A DNA stretch of 64,000 bases, taken from Flavobacterium sp. 140616W15. Lineage in GTDB: Bacteria > Bacteroidota > Bacteroidia > Flavobacteriales > Flavobacteriaceae. Location of the stretch: the NCBI RefSeq assembly GCF_003668995.1, contig NZ_CP033068.1:3658001-3722000 (forward strand). The letters are read 5' to 3'. The notes beneath the pieces are model-generated. The model saw only the letters and a program-made list of their open reading frames with translations. It was not told the origin of the DNA and ran no database searches. Of this stretch, positions 56,433-64,000 are shown in pieces. How positions within the stretch are numbered: position 1 is the first letter of the stretch; each line of letters opens with the position of its first letter. Position numbers and translations under genes: made by a program.

Positions 56433-57134
56433 ATGCGATTATTTTTTAGTTGTTTATTTTTAGTATCCTTTCTAAATGTTTTTTCTCAGGAAGAAAAGGC
56501 TCCTGCTACTGAAGCTCCAAAAGTAAAAATTGACTCTCTATACCGAGAAGATCAGTTTTATTTTGCGGTTACCTATAATGCATTGAACAATGCTCCAGAA
56601 GGATTATCACAAAAGAAATTTTCAGCAGGATTAAGCTTTGGTTTTCTAAGAGATATGCCTATTAACAAAAACCGAAATATTGCAATTGCTGCTGGTTTAG
56701 GTTTGAGTTACAAAAATTACTTTCAAAATATTGGAATAACGGGAACTAGTGATGCTCCTATTTATAATGTAATAAATTATTCTAATGTTAACTCAAACAA
56801 ATTCACTCAATACTTAGTCGATTTTCCTATTGAATTCAGATGGCGAACTTCAACATTTGAGAGCTATAAATTTTGGAGAATATACGGCGGTATAAAATTT
56901 AGTTATGTTTTATTTGACCGTTCTGTTTACAAAGATTCAGAACAAAAAGTAACCATTAAAAACAATCGTGATTTCGAAAAATTCCAATACGGTGTGTATA
57001 TGTCAGCAGGATTTAACACCTGGAATATTTATGCCTATTATGGTTTAAAACCTTTATTTAAATCAGCAAAAACGAGTACTGAAAGTATCGATATGAGAAC
57101 AATGAATATTGGTGTAATCTTTTATATATTATAA
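56433..57134 (+). CDS. Outer-membrane beta-barrel protein, PorT-like
   Basis: 233 aa from the ATG at 56433, which gives the signal MRLFFSCLFLVSFLNVFSQ; a TTG start 30 bases earlier is less likely. Aromatic-rich alternating strands (FSAGLSFGFLRDM, IAAGLGLSYKNYFQ, FWRIYGGIKFSYVLF, GVYMSAGFNTWNIYAYYGLKPLF) and a terminal IGVIFYIL fit a small beta-barrel of the PorT/OmpA-like class. It is not in the usual T9SS context, so a role in type IX secretion is not claimed. Overlaps the next gene by six bases at the 3' ends. Confidence 0.8.
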   Translation: MRLFFSCLFLVSFLNVFSQEEKAPATEAPKVKIDSLYREDQFYFAVTYNALNNAPEGLSQKKFSAGLSFGFLRDMPINKNRNIAIAAGLGLSYKNYFQNIGITGTSDAPIYNVINYSNVNSNKFTQYLVDFPIEFRWRTSTFESYKFWRIYGGIKFSYVLFDRSVYKDSEQKVTIKNNRDFEKFQYGVYMSAGFNTWNIYAYYGLKPLFKSAKTSTESIDMRTMNIGVIFYIL

Positions 57135-57737
57135 CCAAAAAACCAAAAATAGTACTTGCGGAATTATCCCAATCAGCAATCCAATAATGAGTTCTTTATT
57201 GGTATGAGCATTCATTTCCAGGCGGGATGATGCTACAAAACCATTCATTAATATGAAAAAGGCAACCCAATACATCATATATGGTAATTGAAGGTGTCGG
57301 CTTAAACCAATTGCGAAAATCGTTAATCCGCTAATGGCTATCATATGCAAACTGGCTTTTATTTTAAAAAAAGACAATACCAGTGCAATTATAGTACTAA
57401 ACAATGCTCCTAAAAAGAAGAAATGCAACTCTGGATATCGCATAATCACGACACTACGCTTAACCAATAAAATGATTAAAAAACAATGAAGTACCAACGG
57501 AATCTTACGTTGTGAAGTTTCATGAATCATAATCGAATCGACATTTCCTGTTGAACGAAGCAGCAAGAAAAACAATATTGGAACCAAAACCGTAATAATT
57601 AATATCTGAAAAAGTATAAAGAATTTCTCCTCATTGGCAAATGCATCTTCTTTAAAAAAAAGATAAAATATACTCGCATACATCGAAATAAACAATGGAT
57701 GAAATAAATAAGAAATTGCTGGAAGAATCTTTTTCAA
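57129..57737 (-). CDS. Membrane protein of unknown function
   Basis: 202 aa with about six hydrophobic segments. Polar residues kept between them (ETSQRKIP, KIKASLHMIAISGLT, SRLEMNAHTNKELIIG) recall PAP2- or UbiA-like membrane enzymes, but I cannot place it. Convergent with and overlapping the beta-barrel gene. Confidence 0.75.
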   Translation of the reverse strand: MKKILPAISYLFHPLFISMYASIFYLFFKEDAFANEEKFFILFQILIITVLVPILFFLLLRSTGNVDSIMIHETSQRKIPLVLHCFLIILLVKRSVVIMRYPELHFFFLGALFSTIIALVLSFFKIKASLHMIAISGLTIFAIGLSRHLQLPYMMYWVAFFILMNGFVASSRLEMNAHTNKELIIGLLIGIIPQVLFLVFWL

Positions 57738-57823
57738 CGGCTTGATTTTATTGTCTTGAACAAATATAAAAAAATATATGACTTTCTATAAATTGCTCAA
57801 AATTTTAACAGCAACTAAAAACA

Positions 57824-57964
57824 GAACGCGGATGACACGGTCCCGATAGCTATCGGGATACTAAAGTAAAGACGCGGATAAAAACAGATTTCTAAAAATG
57901 ACAAAAGAAAAAAATCCGTTTTTATCAGCGTTTTCGCCTTGGCGAATCTGTGTCATCCGCGTTC
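57824..57964. repeat. Long inverted repeat with nested arms
   Basis: GAACGCGGATGACAC (57824-57838) is the exact complement of GTGTCATCCGCGTTC (57950-57964). Inside, CGCGGATAAAAACAGATTT faces AAATCCGTTTTTATCAGCG. The 18-bp palindrome (57841-57858) lies within it. It could fold into a large cruciform or RNA hairpin. Confidence 0.8.
57841..57858. repeat. 18-bp palindrome, copy 6
   Basis: Perfect copy inside the long inverted repeat. Confidence 0.9.
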
Positions 57965-58143
57965 CATTATAGACAATCTTTACAATTTGAATAATTGCAT
58001 TTTTAAGAAAATATTAAAAAACTCTTTTCTACCTTTAATGTTTCAAACAATAATATGTTTTTCTAATTCATCACAACTACTATTTTACATTTTACAAAAA
58101 ACATTTTACAAAAAATATCCAACATAAAACACTTCATAATTCA

Positions 58144-60615
58144 ATGCCTATAAATCTTAAAAACATAATTCAAATACTTCATGCTAAATGGTTTGGTGGC
58201 AATCCTGACATCAACATCGACCATCTTTCTATTGATAGCCGTTCTTTACAAAACGGACCCAAAACTTTATTTTTCGCTTTAAGCGGACCAAACAATAATG
58301 CGCATGACTATATTCCGGATCTAATCGAAAAAGGCGTTCATAATTTTGTGGTAACACATATTCCTGAAAATTATACACAAAGAGCTAATTATATAGTTGT
58401 CGAAAATTCACTAACGGCTTTACAGACAGTAGCTGCTTACTATCGAAGTCTTTTTGATTTTCCTATTATCGGATTGACCGGAAGTAACGGCAAAACGATA
58501 GTTAAGGAATGGCTTAATTTCTTATTGAGTCCTGACCATAATATTATAAGAAGTCCAAAAAGCTACAACTCTCAGGTTGGCGTTCCGTTGTCTGTTATTG
58601 CAATTAACGAAAAACACAATCTAGGTATTTTTGAAGCTGGAATTTCGACGGTTTCTGAAATGGATAAACTAGAAAAAATTATCAAACCGACTATCGGACT
58701 TCTTACCAATATAGGTTCGGCACACGATGAAGGTTTTTTAAATCTTGTACAAAAGATAGATGAAAAACTACTTTTATTTAAAGAAACTCCCGTAATTATT
58801 TATCAAAAAACTGAGGTCGTTCATTCTTGTCTAACACAATTTGCAGCCGAATATATGTTGGATTCCAGAAAGCTGTTTTCTTGGAGTTTTACGGATAAAC
58901 ATGCTGCTGTTTTAATTTCTACAAAAGAGACTCATAACGACAGCACTTTAATTGAGTACAGATATAAGAACGAAAAAAGCCAATTTACTATTCCGTTTCA
59001 AGACGATGCTTCGATAGAAAATGCTATTTCGTGTCTGATGGTTTTGTTGTACTTAAAATACGATTCGGCTACAATCGAAAATCGAATGCATTTATTGTAT
59101 CCTGTAGAAATGCGTTTGGAAGTAAAAAACGGAATCAACAACTGCAGTATAATCGATGATAGTTATAGTTCGGATTTTCAATCGCTAAAAATCGCATTAG
59201 ATTTTCTGGAAAGTCAGCATAAATTCAAGAAGAAAACCGTGATTTTATCTGATATTCTTCAGAGCGGATTTACGAATGACGAATTATATTCAAAAGTGGC
59301 TCAACTTATCGAATCTAATAAAATAACCCGTGTTATTGGTATTGGTTCAACCATTTCGTCGTTTAAAGATAAATTCACCAATTGCATTACATTTCCCAAT
59401 ACTGCCGAATTCATTGCGCATTATGAATCGTTAGATTTTGAAAATGAAACCATTCTTATAAAAGGAGCACGTTCGTTTCAGTTTGAAGAAATTGTAGCAT
59501 TACTTGAGGAGAAAACTCATGAAACAATTCTGGAGATTAACCTCAATGCTATTGGTCATAATCTTAATTTCTTTAAATCTAAAATAAATCCAACCACCAA
59601 AATGATGGTGATGGTTAAAGCATATAGTTATGGTAATGGCGGTCTTGAAATCGCCAAATTACTCGAACATCACAAAGTAGATTATTTGGGTGTGGCTTTT
59701 GCCGATGAAGGAATTTCACTTAAAAACGGTGGTATAAAACTCCCGATTATGGTACTTAATCCCGAGTCGACTAGTTTTTCTGCCATTATTCAGCACCAAT
59801 TAGAACCCGAAATTTATAGTTTAAAAGGGCTGAAATCCTTTTTGAAAATTGCTAACGAAAAAAAACTACATCATTTCCCGATTCATATAAAATTAGATAC
59901 AGGAATGCACCGATTGGGTTTTGAAGCCAATACGCTCGATGAATTAATCACTACTCTAAAAGGAAATACAACTGTTGAAGTAAAAAGTGTTTTATCGCAT
60001 TTGGCTACAAGTGATGAAGAAAAGCACTTTGATTTTGTTCTTTCTCAAATTGACTTATTCGAAAAATTGTCTTCTAAATTAATAGAAGCATTAGATATTA
60101 ATCCAATTCGTCATATTTTGAATACTTCTGGAATTAGTAATTTCCCGCAGGCACAATACAATATGGTTCGTTTAGGAATTGGTTTATACGGAGTTTCTAA
60201 TGATCCTGCTGAACAAAAATATTTAGAAAATGTAAGCACATTAAAATCGATTATTTCACAAGTAAGAACTATTCCTGCTGATGACAGTGTGGGATATGGA
60301 CGTCGCTTTATGGCCGAAAAAGAAACTCGAATCGCTACAATTCCCATTGGTTATGCCGACGGAATTGCCAGACTTTGGGGTAACGGAGTGGGTTTTGTAA
60401 CTATAAAAGGGCAAAAAGCACGTATTGTTGGAAACATCTGTATGGATATGCTCATGGTAGATGTAAGTGCCATTGATTGTAAAGAAGGTGACGATGTGGT
60501 GATCTTTGGCGAAAGCCCAACTGTAGTCGAAATGGCACGGGAATTACGAACAATTCCGTATGAAATCTTAACTAGTATTTCGCAACGTGTGAAGCGTGTG
60601 TTTTTCCGTCAATAA
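58144..60615 (+). CDS. Bifunctional MurF ligase / alanine racemase
   Basis: 823 aa fusion. Residues 1-450 are MurF (UDP-MurNAc-tripeptide:D-Ala-D-Ala ligase) with the ATP loop GLTGSNGKTIVKEW near 115 and EAGISTVSEM. Residues ~455-823 are a PLP alanine racemase with the Lys in MVKAYSYGNG near 485, the second-base Tyr in SVGYGRRF, and NICMDMLMVDV. The fusion is typical of Bacteroidota and makes then uses D-Ala for peptidoglycan. Cytoplasmic. The ATG at 58144 follows an AT-rich leader. Confidence 0.96.
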   Translation: MPINLKNIIQILHAKWFGGNPDINIDHLSIDSRSLQNGPKTLFFALSGPNNNAHDYIPDLIEKGVHNFVVTHIPENYTQRANYIVVENSLTALQTVAAYYRSLFDFPIIGLTGSNGKTIVKEWLNFLLSPDHNIIRSPKSYNSQVGVPLSVIAINEKHNLGIFEAGISTVSEMDKLEKIIKPTIGLLTNIGSAHDEGFLNLVQKIDEKLLLFKETPVIIYQKTEVVHSCLTQFAAEYMLDSRKLFSWSFTDKHAAVLISTKETHNDSTLIEYRYKNEKSQFTIPFQDDASIENAISCLMVLLYLKYDSATIENRMHLLYPVEMRLEVKNGINNCSIIDDSYSSDFQSLKIALDFLESQHKFKKKTVILSDILQSGFTNDELYSKVAQLIESNKITRVIGIGSTISSFKDKFTNCITFPNTAEFIAHYESLDFENETILIKGARSFQFEEIVALLEEKTHETILEINLNAIGHNLNFFKSKINPTTKMMVMVKAYSYGNGGLEIAKLLEHHKVDYLGVAFADEGISLKNGGIKLPIMVLNPESTSFSAIIQHQLEPEIYSLKGLKSFLKIANEKKLHHFPIHIKLDTGMHRLGFEANTLDELITTLKGNTTVEVKSVLSHLATSDEEKHFDFVLSQIDLFEKLSSKLIEALDINPIRHILNTSGISNFPQAQYNMVRLGIGLYGVSNDPAEQKYLENVSTLKSIISQVRTIPADDSVGYGRRFMAEKETRIATIPIGYADGIARLWGNGVGFVTIKGQKARIVGNICMDMLMVDVSAIDCKEGDDVVIFGESPTVVEMARELRTIPYEILTSISQRVKRVFFRQ

Positions 60616-60700
60616 TATTTTAGTCGATATTTAATTAAAATATGCGAAATATTACTTATTTTCGAGTAAGAAAAAATTTTAAACTAAAACAATATCAAAT

Positions 60701-61078
60701 ATGGGAATGTTATCTGAATTTAAGGAATTTGCAATGAAGGGCAACGTGGTCGATTTAGCTGTCGGTGTCATAATTGGTGGAGCTTTTGGTAAAATTGTAA
60801 GCTCTTTTATCGAAGACGTAATTACTCCGTTGTTATTAAAACCTGCATTAGATGCTGCGCATTTATCTACAATCGAAGAACTAACCGCTTTTGGAGGTGT
60901 AAAATACGGTTTGTTTATTTCGGCAGTAATTAACTTTTTAATTGTTGCTTTTGTATTGTTTATAATCATCAAAGGAATAAACCATGCTAAGAAAAAAGAA
61001 GTTGTCCCTCCACCTGCTCCAGCTGGACCGACACAAGAAGAATTATTGACTCAAATTAGAGATTTATTAAAGAAATAA
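60701..61078 (+). CDS. mscL: Large-conductance mechanosensitive channel
   Basis: 125 aa, standard MscL: amphipathic start MLSEFKEFAMKGNVVDLAVGVIIGGAFGKIVSSFIEDVITPL with TM1, then the TM2 region AVINFLIVAFVLFIIIKGIN and a charged C-terminal helix. It releases solutes during osmotic down-shock. A strong terminator follows. Confidence 0.96.
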   Translation: MGMLSEFKEFAMKGNVVDLAVGVIIGGAFGKIVSSFIEDVITPLLLKPALDAAHLSTIEELTAFGGVKYGLFISAVINFLIVAFVLFIIIKGINHAKKKEVVPPPAPAGPTQEELLTQIRDLLKK

Positions 61079-61100
61079 TCCGCTACACTATTGTCTATCT

Positions 61101-61130
61101 AAACCGTTCAAAATCTGAACGGTTTTTTTA
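61101..61130 (+). terminator. Intrinsic terminator after mscL
   Basis: AAACCGTTCA/TGAACGGTTT, perfect 10-bp stem, 5-base loop, T7 run. Nearly the same hairpin recurs at 61631. Confidence 0.9.
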
Positions 61131-61155
61131 TAAAGAAAATAAATTAAGAAACACA

Positions 61156-61632
61156 ATGGGACACGACACAAGTGCTTTGATTGGGCGTATGCCAATTAAT
61201 ATTGATAAGATAAAATTTTATGGATTAGCAGTTGCATTTGAAGACGATTTTGCTATAATTTTTTTAGACGAAGATCATCTTTTCCGTTGGAGTTTAAAAC
61301 TAAATTTAGATTATTATTCCGGCAATGAGAATTTACGGTTTGGTGATGAATTAATTCATTTTTTAGCCAAAGAAATTGAACTCGAAGAATATATAATTAC
61401 TTATCTAAGTTTCGAATTTTACGGTGAACTATATAAAAATGCTCTTAAAATTGACGAAGGGGAGATAAATTTAATACTGCGAAAAATTGGCGTCGATGCT
61501 TATAACAGTGCAAATGAATTCCACAAATTAAATCTTGACAATTATAGAATGTCTGAATGTTATTATTGGGAAGGAGAGTCGAATTGGGCAAATTTGCGTA
61601 AAAACATCATAGCAGGTCATATAGATAACTAA
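61156..61632 (+). CDS. Hypothetical protein
   Basis: 158 aa, acidic, no signal, rich in Tyr/Phe/Asp/Glu (GLAVAFEDDFAIIFLDEDHLFRW, FYGELYKNALKIDEGE). No family recognised. Composition resembles small immunity-type proteins. It is framed by two near-identical terminator hairpins, as if inserted as a unit. Confidence 0.7.
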   Translation: MGHDTSALIGRMPINIDKIKFYGLAVAFEDDFAIIFLDEDHLFRWSLKLNLDYYSGNENLRFGDELIHFLAKEIELEEYIITYLSFEFYGELYKNALKIDEGEINLILRKIGVDAYNSANEFHKLNLDNYRMSECYYWEGESNWANLRKNIIAGHIDN

Positions 61633-61661
61633 ACCGTTCAAAATGGGAACGGTTTTCTTTT
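61631..61661 (+). terminator. Intrinsic terminator, twin of the mscL one
   Basis: AAACCGTTC (61631-61639) and GAACGGTTT (61647-61655) with TTCTTTTTT after; the first arm overlaps the stop codon of the preceding gene. Confidence 0.85.
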
Positions 61662-61702
61662 TTGTTACAAATACAACATTTTGTTATTTTTTGTGAACCC
61701 GC

Positions 61703-61732
61703 TTGTTTTCAACTTCATTATACCTATTTTTG
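61703..61732 (+). promoter_or_regulatory. Promoter of asd
   Basis: TTG (61703-61705) and TATTTTTG (61725-61732) are 19 bases apart, an excellent TTG-N17-23-TAnnTTTG match, with the ATG 39 bases downstream. Confidence 0.75.
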
Positions 61733-61771
61733 CACTTCAAATAACAAACATTCACAATAAAAAATATAAAA

Positions 61772-62761
61772 ATGAGAATAGCGATTGTAGGCGCTACCGG
61801 TATGGTTGGCGAAGTAATGCTAAAAGTGTTGGCAGAAAGAAATTTCCCTGTTACAGAATTAATTTTGGTTGCATCTGAGAAATCAGTTGGTAAACAAATC
61901 GAATATAAAGGAACTAATTATACGGTTGTTGGATTACAAACTGCTGTTGATTTGAAAGCTGATATTGCTATTTTCTCAGCTGGTGGTGAAACTTCATTAG
62001 AGTGGGCTCCAAAATTTGCTGCTGCAGGAACTACCGTTATCGATAACTCATCAGCTTGGAGAATGGATCCTACAAAAAAATTGATCGTTCCTGAAATCAA
62101 TGCTTCTTCATTAACCAAAGAAGATAAAATTATAGCAAACCCAAACTGTTCAACTATTCAAATGGTTTTAACATTGGCGCCGTTGCACAAAAAATACGAT
62201 ATCAAAAGAATTGTTGTTTCTACTTACCAATCTATCACTGGAACTGGTGTAAAAGCTGTAAAGCAACTTGAAAATGAATACGCTGGAGTAAAAGGCGAAA
62301 TGGTTTATAAATATCCTATTCACAGAAATGCTATCCCTCATTGCGATAGCTTTGAAGAAAATGGATACACCAAAGAAGAAATGAAACTAGTTCGTGAAAC
62401 TCAAAAAATTCTTGGTGACAATACTATTGCTGTAACTGCAACTGCAGTTCGTGTTCCTGTTGTTGGTGGACATAGCGAAGCTGTAAATGTTGAGTTTACA
62501 AATGATTTTGATGTAAATGAAGTACGTGAAATTTTACATCATACGGATGGTATTGTTGTTCAGGATAACCTTGACACATTTACTTACCCAATGCCTCTTT
62601 ATGCTGAAGGTAAAAATGATGTTTTTGTAGGTCGTATTCGTCGTGACGAAAGCCAGCCAAACACTTTAAACATGTGGATTGTTGCTGATAACTTAAGAAA
62701 AGGTGCTGCAACAAATACAATCCAAATTGCAGAATATCTTGTCGCTGCAAAATTGGTATAA
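61772..62761 (+). CDS. asd: Aspartate-semialdehyde dehydrogenase
   Basis: 329 aa. N-terminal NADP site AIVGATGMVGEVML, catalytic Cys126 in NPNCSTIQ, active-site VSTYQSITGTGVKAV and the His region VPVVGGHSEAV. Reduces aspartyl phosphate to the semialdehyde for lysine, threonine, methionine and cell-wall diaminopimelate. Own promoter and terminator. No anomalies. Confidence 0.97.
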   Translation: MRIAIVGATGMVGEVMLKVLAERNFPVTELILVASEKSVGKQIEYKGTNYTVVGLQTAVDLKADIAIFSAGGETSLEWAPKFAAAGTTVIDNSSAWRMDPTKKLIVPEINASSLTKEDKIIANPNCSTIQMVLTLAPLHKKYDIKRIVVSTYQSITGTGVKAVKQLENEYAGVKGEMVYKYPIHRNAIPHCDSFEENGYTKEEMKLVRETQKILGDNTIAVTATAVRVPVVGGHSEAVNVEFTNDFDVNEVREILHHTDGIVVQDNLDTFTYPMPLYAEGKNDVFVGRIRRDESQPNTLNMWIVADNLRKGAATNTIQIAEYLVAAKLV

Positions 62762-62781
62762 TTCACCTCCTAATATCTGAT

Positions 62782-62819
62782 AAAAGCCGTAATCGCAAAG
62801 TTGTGATTACGGCTTTTCT
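62782..62819 (+). terminator. Intrinsic terminator after asd
   Basis: AAAAGCCGTAATC (62782-62794) pairs with GATTACGGCTTTT (62804-62816), a 13-bp stem followed by TCTG. Confidence 0.85.
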
Positions 62820-62883
62820 GTAGAAAAAGAGTATTCTCAACAATAAAAAAAGCCATATCTTAGCTACTAAAAACTCAGAACGC

Positions 62884-63393
62884 ATGAACTTCGATAACTA
62901 TAAAGTAATTCCGAATTACAACACCCACAGAACCGACTTGTTTCTTGCTGATGATGAAGACATTCAGGCTTGCGAACAAACTTTAAACATCACTTTTGAC
63001 AACAATTATAAGGAATATGTTGTAACGTACGGAAGCGGCATTCTAGGCGGAACCTACGTAAGAATCTATCTTCCTGAAACGATTGTACTCACTGTTGATG
63101 CATGGAAAAAAAGAATTAACGAATATTGGTTTTGGGATGAGGGAGCAACTGTTCTAACAAAAGAGCAGGTTTTAGACTCAGTAAGAATTGGAGATACATT
63201 TGACGGTGACGAAATTATTCTCTACAAAAACGAGTATTTCATTTTACCAAGAAATAGTGAAATGATATACAAAGCAGGTAAAACACTTGAAGAAACTATA
63301 AATTGGTTGTGCAATTCTGGAATTTTAACTGAAGCTTTTTCCGAAAGAGAATTCGAACCTTTTGACCCAAGCGAATGGGGCGATAAATTATAA
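62884..63393 (+). CDS. SMI1/KNR4-family protein
   Basis: 169 aa. Opens as FDNYKVIPNYNTH..., then the SMI1/KNR4 pattern (ACEQTLNITFDNNYKEYVVTYGSGIL, FDGDEIILYKNEYFILPR, GKTLEETINWLCNSGIL). In bacteria this fold is best known in immunity proteins against secreted toxins. No toxin gene is within the window. Followed by a DUF4265 gene 23 bases later. Confidence 0.82.
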   Translation: MNFDNYKVIPNYNTHRTDLFLADDEDIQACEQTLNITFDNNYKEYVVTYGSGILGGTYVRIYLPETIVLTVDAWKKRINEYWFWDEGATVLTKEQVLDSVRIGDTFDGDEIILYKNEYFILPRNSEMIYKAGKTLEETINWLCNSGILTEAFSEREFEPFDPSEWGDKL

Positions 63394-63416
63394 TAAAACA
63401 ATAGCATTTAAATAAA

Positions 63417-63881
63417 ATGGCAGAAGAACAAGACAAATATGTCAAAATACTTTTTAGATTTTTCAGTAATATTCTTAACGAATCGGCTGTAGAAACGTTA
63501 TGGGCAACAACAATTAATGCTGAAAATGGATTGTATAAATTGGATAATATTCCGTTTTATGCACCCGTTTCTTGTGAAGATGTTGTCTTTGCAGAATTTG
63601 ATGAAACAGAACAAAAATTAGTCTACAAACAGACTATTGAACATTCAGGAAATTCTACAATTCAGGTTATTGTTTTAGATAAAAATGTGCCAATAAACGA
63701 TTTACGTGAAGTATTTAATGAACTTGGCTGTGAGTCTGAAAAATTCAATAATGACTATTTTGTAATACAAATTCCAGCAGCTTTAAAATACGAACCTATC
63801 CGACAAAAATTAATTGAGTTAGAAGAAAGCAAGATTATAAATTATGCTGAACCTGATTTATCAGATAATCATTGGTATTAA
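63417..63881 (+). CDS. DUF4265 family protein
   Basis: 154 aa. The opening KILFRFFSNILNESAVETLWATTIN, LDNIPFYAPVSCEDVVFAEFDE and EHSGNSTIQVIV match DUF4265, a small family often found among immunity-type genes. Function unproved. Second gene of the run after the SMI1/KNR4 gene. Confidence 0.8.
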   Translation: MAEEQDKYVKILFRFFSNILNESAVETLWATTINAENGLYKLDNIPFYAPVSCEDVVFAEFDETEQKLVYKQTIEHSGNSTIQVIVLDKNVPINDLREVFNELGCESEKFNNDYFVIQIPAALKYEPIRQKLIELEESKIINYAEPDLSDNHWY

Positions 63882-63886
63882 AAGTG

Positions 63887-63943
63887 TAAGATGTGAAATG
63901 TGAAATGTAAACTGTAAACTGTGAAATGTGAAATGTGAAATGA
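63887..63943. repeat. TGTGAAA-type heptamer tract
   Basis: About eight tandem heptamers (GATGTGAAA, TGTGAAA, TGTAAAC) run directly into the start codon of the next gene, much like the tracts at 48610-48780. Confidence 0.75.
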
Positions 63944-64000
63944 GAGACGTCGAAGAATTAATAAACACTACAGATCCAGGTTGGCCAATTGTAACCGAAT
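63940..64000 (+). CDS. DUF2625-like protein, N-terminal part (partial)
   Basis: The ATG at 63940 opens MRDVEELINTTDPGWPIVTE up to the window edge. The pattern resembles the beginning of DUF2625 proteins. Only 20 residues are visible, and the start codon is formed by the end of a microsatellite, so the call is tentative. Confidence 0.5.
   Translation, partial: MRDVEELINTTDPGWPIVTE

Larger units (their letters stand above)
57738..58143. other. Intergenic with long inverted repeat
   Basis: About 400 bases between divergent genes. It holds the inverted repeat 57824-57964 and the sixth palindrome copy; the 180 bases before murF are plain AT-rich DNA. Confidence 0.55.

Noticed and set aside
56433..57134. 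Type IX secretion protein PorT
   Set aside because: Barrel-like and similar in size, but none of the usual neighbours or other gliding/secretion genes are here.

Overview
The window looks like chromosome of a Flavobacterium-type member of the Bacteroidota. It is AT-rich, its promoters fit the TTG-N17-23-TAnnTTTG form, and it carries a ZnuD-like TonB receptor with a carboxypeptidase-regulatory N-terminal domain, a MurF-Alr fusion, exported proteins with short N-terminal signals or lipoboxes, and GG-leader peptides of the Bacteroidota kind. No tRNA, rRNA, CRISPR array or intact insertion sequence was recognised.

Layout. 1-5.5 kb: leucine genes leuC, leuD, a leuA-like synthase and leuB, closed by a strong terminator. 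5.5-8.6 kb: an RRM protein, a lipoprotein, and rpsP-rimM-trmN6. 8.6-16.8 kb (minus strand): the most unusual region. A VKOR/thioredoxin fusion is followed by nine small double-glycine-leader peptides, a C39-peptidase ABC exporter (one-base frameshift), an HlyD adaptor and a tenth peptide. All ten leaders are alike and Cys-free; all ten cores differ and carry 4 or 6 cysteines. 17.0-21.3 kb: an orphan GG precursor of another type, a LanB-fragment/AraC-fragment chimera, an alpha/beta hydrolase, a decayed stretch and a TPR-AraC regulator, which looks like a rearranged RiPP locus. 21.5-29.1 kb: glutaryl-CoA dehydrogenase-like enzyme, DUF3050, GDSL lipoprotein, ferredoxin, NifU-domain and Mrp Fe-S proteins, L,D-transpeptidase. 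29.2-36.7 kb: a MacAB-like ABC efflux operon, divergent from an NtrC-type regulator and its histidine kinase; the intergenic region has a near-consensus sigma-54 promoter and two dyads two helical turns apart. 36.8-46.0 kb: alkyltransferase-like protein, LysE-family protein, TrmB (frameshift), ammonium transporter, NTF2-like protein, a lipoprotein with three PHGQ-GHRCDI repeats, an exported flavodoxin-RidA fusion, hpf, and an HNH nuclease (frameshift). 46-57.7 kb: AsmA-like protein, Gfo/Idh/MocA oxidoreductase, prolyl oligopeptidase, TonB receptor with a His/Cys-rich partner, beta-barrel protein. 58-64 kb: murF-alr, mscL, asd, then small SMI1/KNR4, DUF4265 and DUF2625-like genes of the kind found among immunity genes.

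Intergenic DNA from about 40 kb onward is rich in repeats: six perfect copies of an 18-bp palindrome, three tandem 233-bp units, heptamer microsatellites and a dispersed family of about 42 bp. Four genes (exporter, histidine kinase, trmB, HNH nuclease) are each broken by exactly one missing base at or beside a homopolymer. This suggests sequence error as readily as biology, and it tempers any reading of those loci as true pseudogenes or programmed frameshifts.
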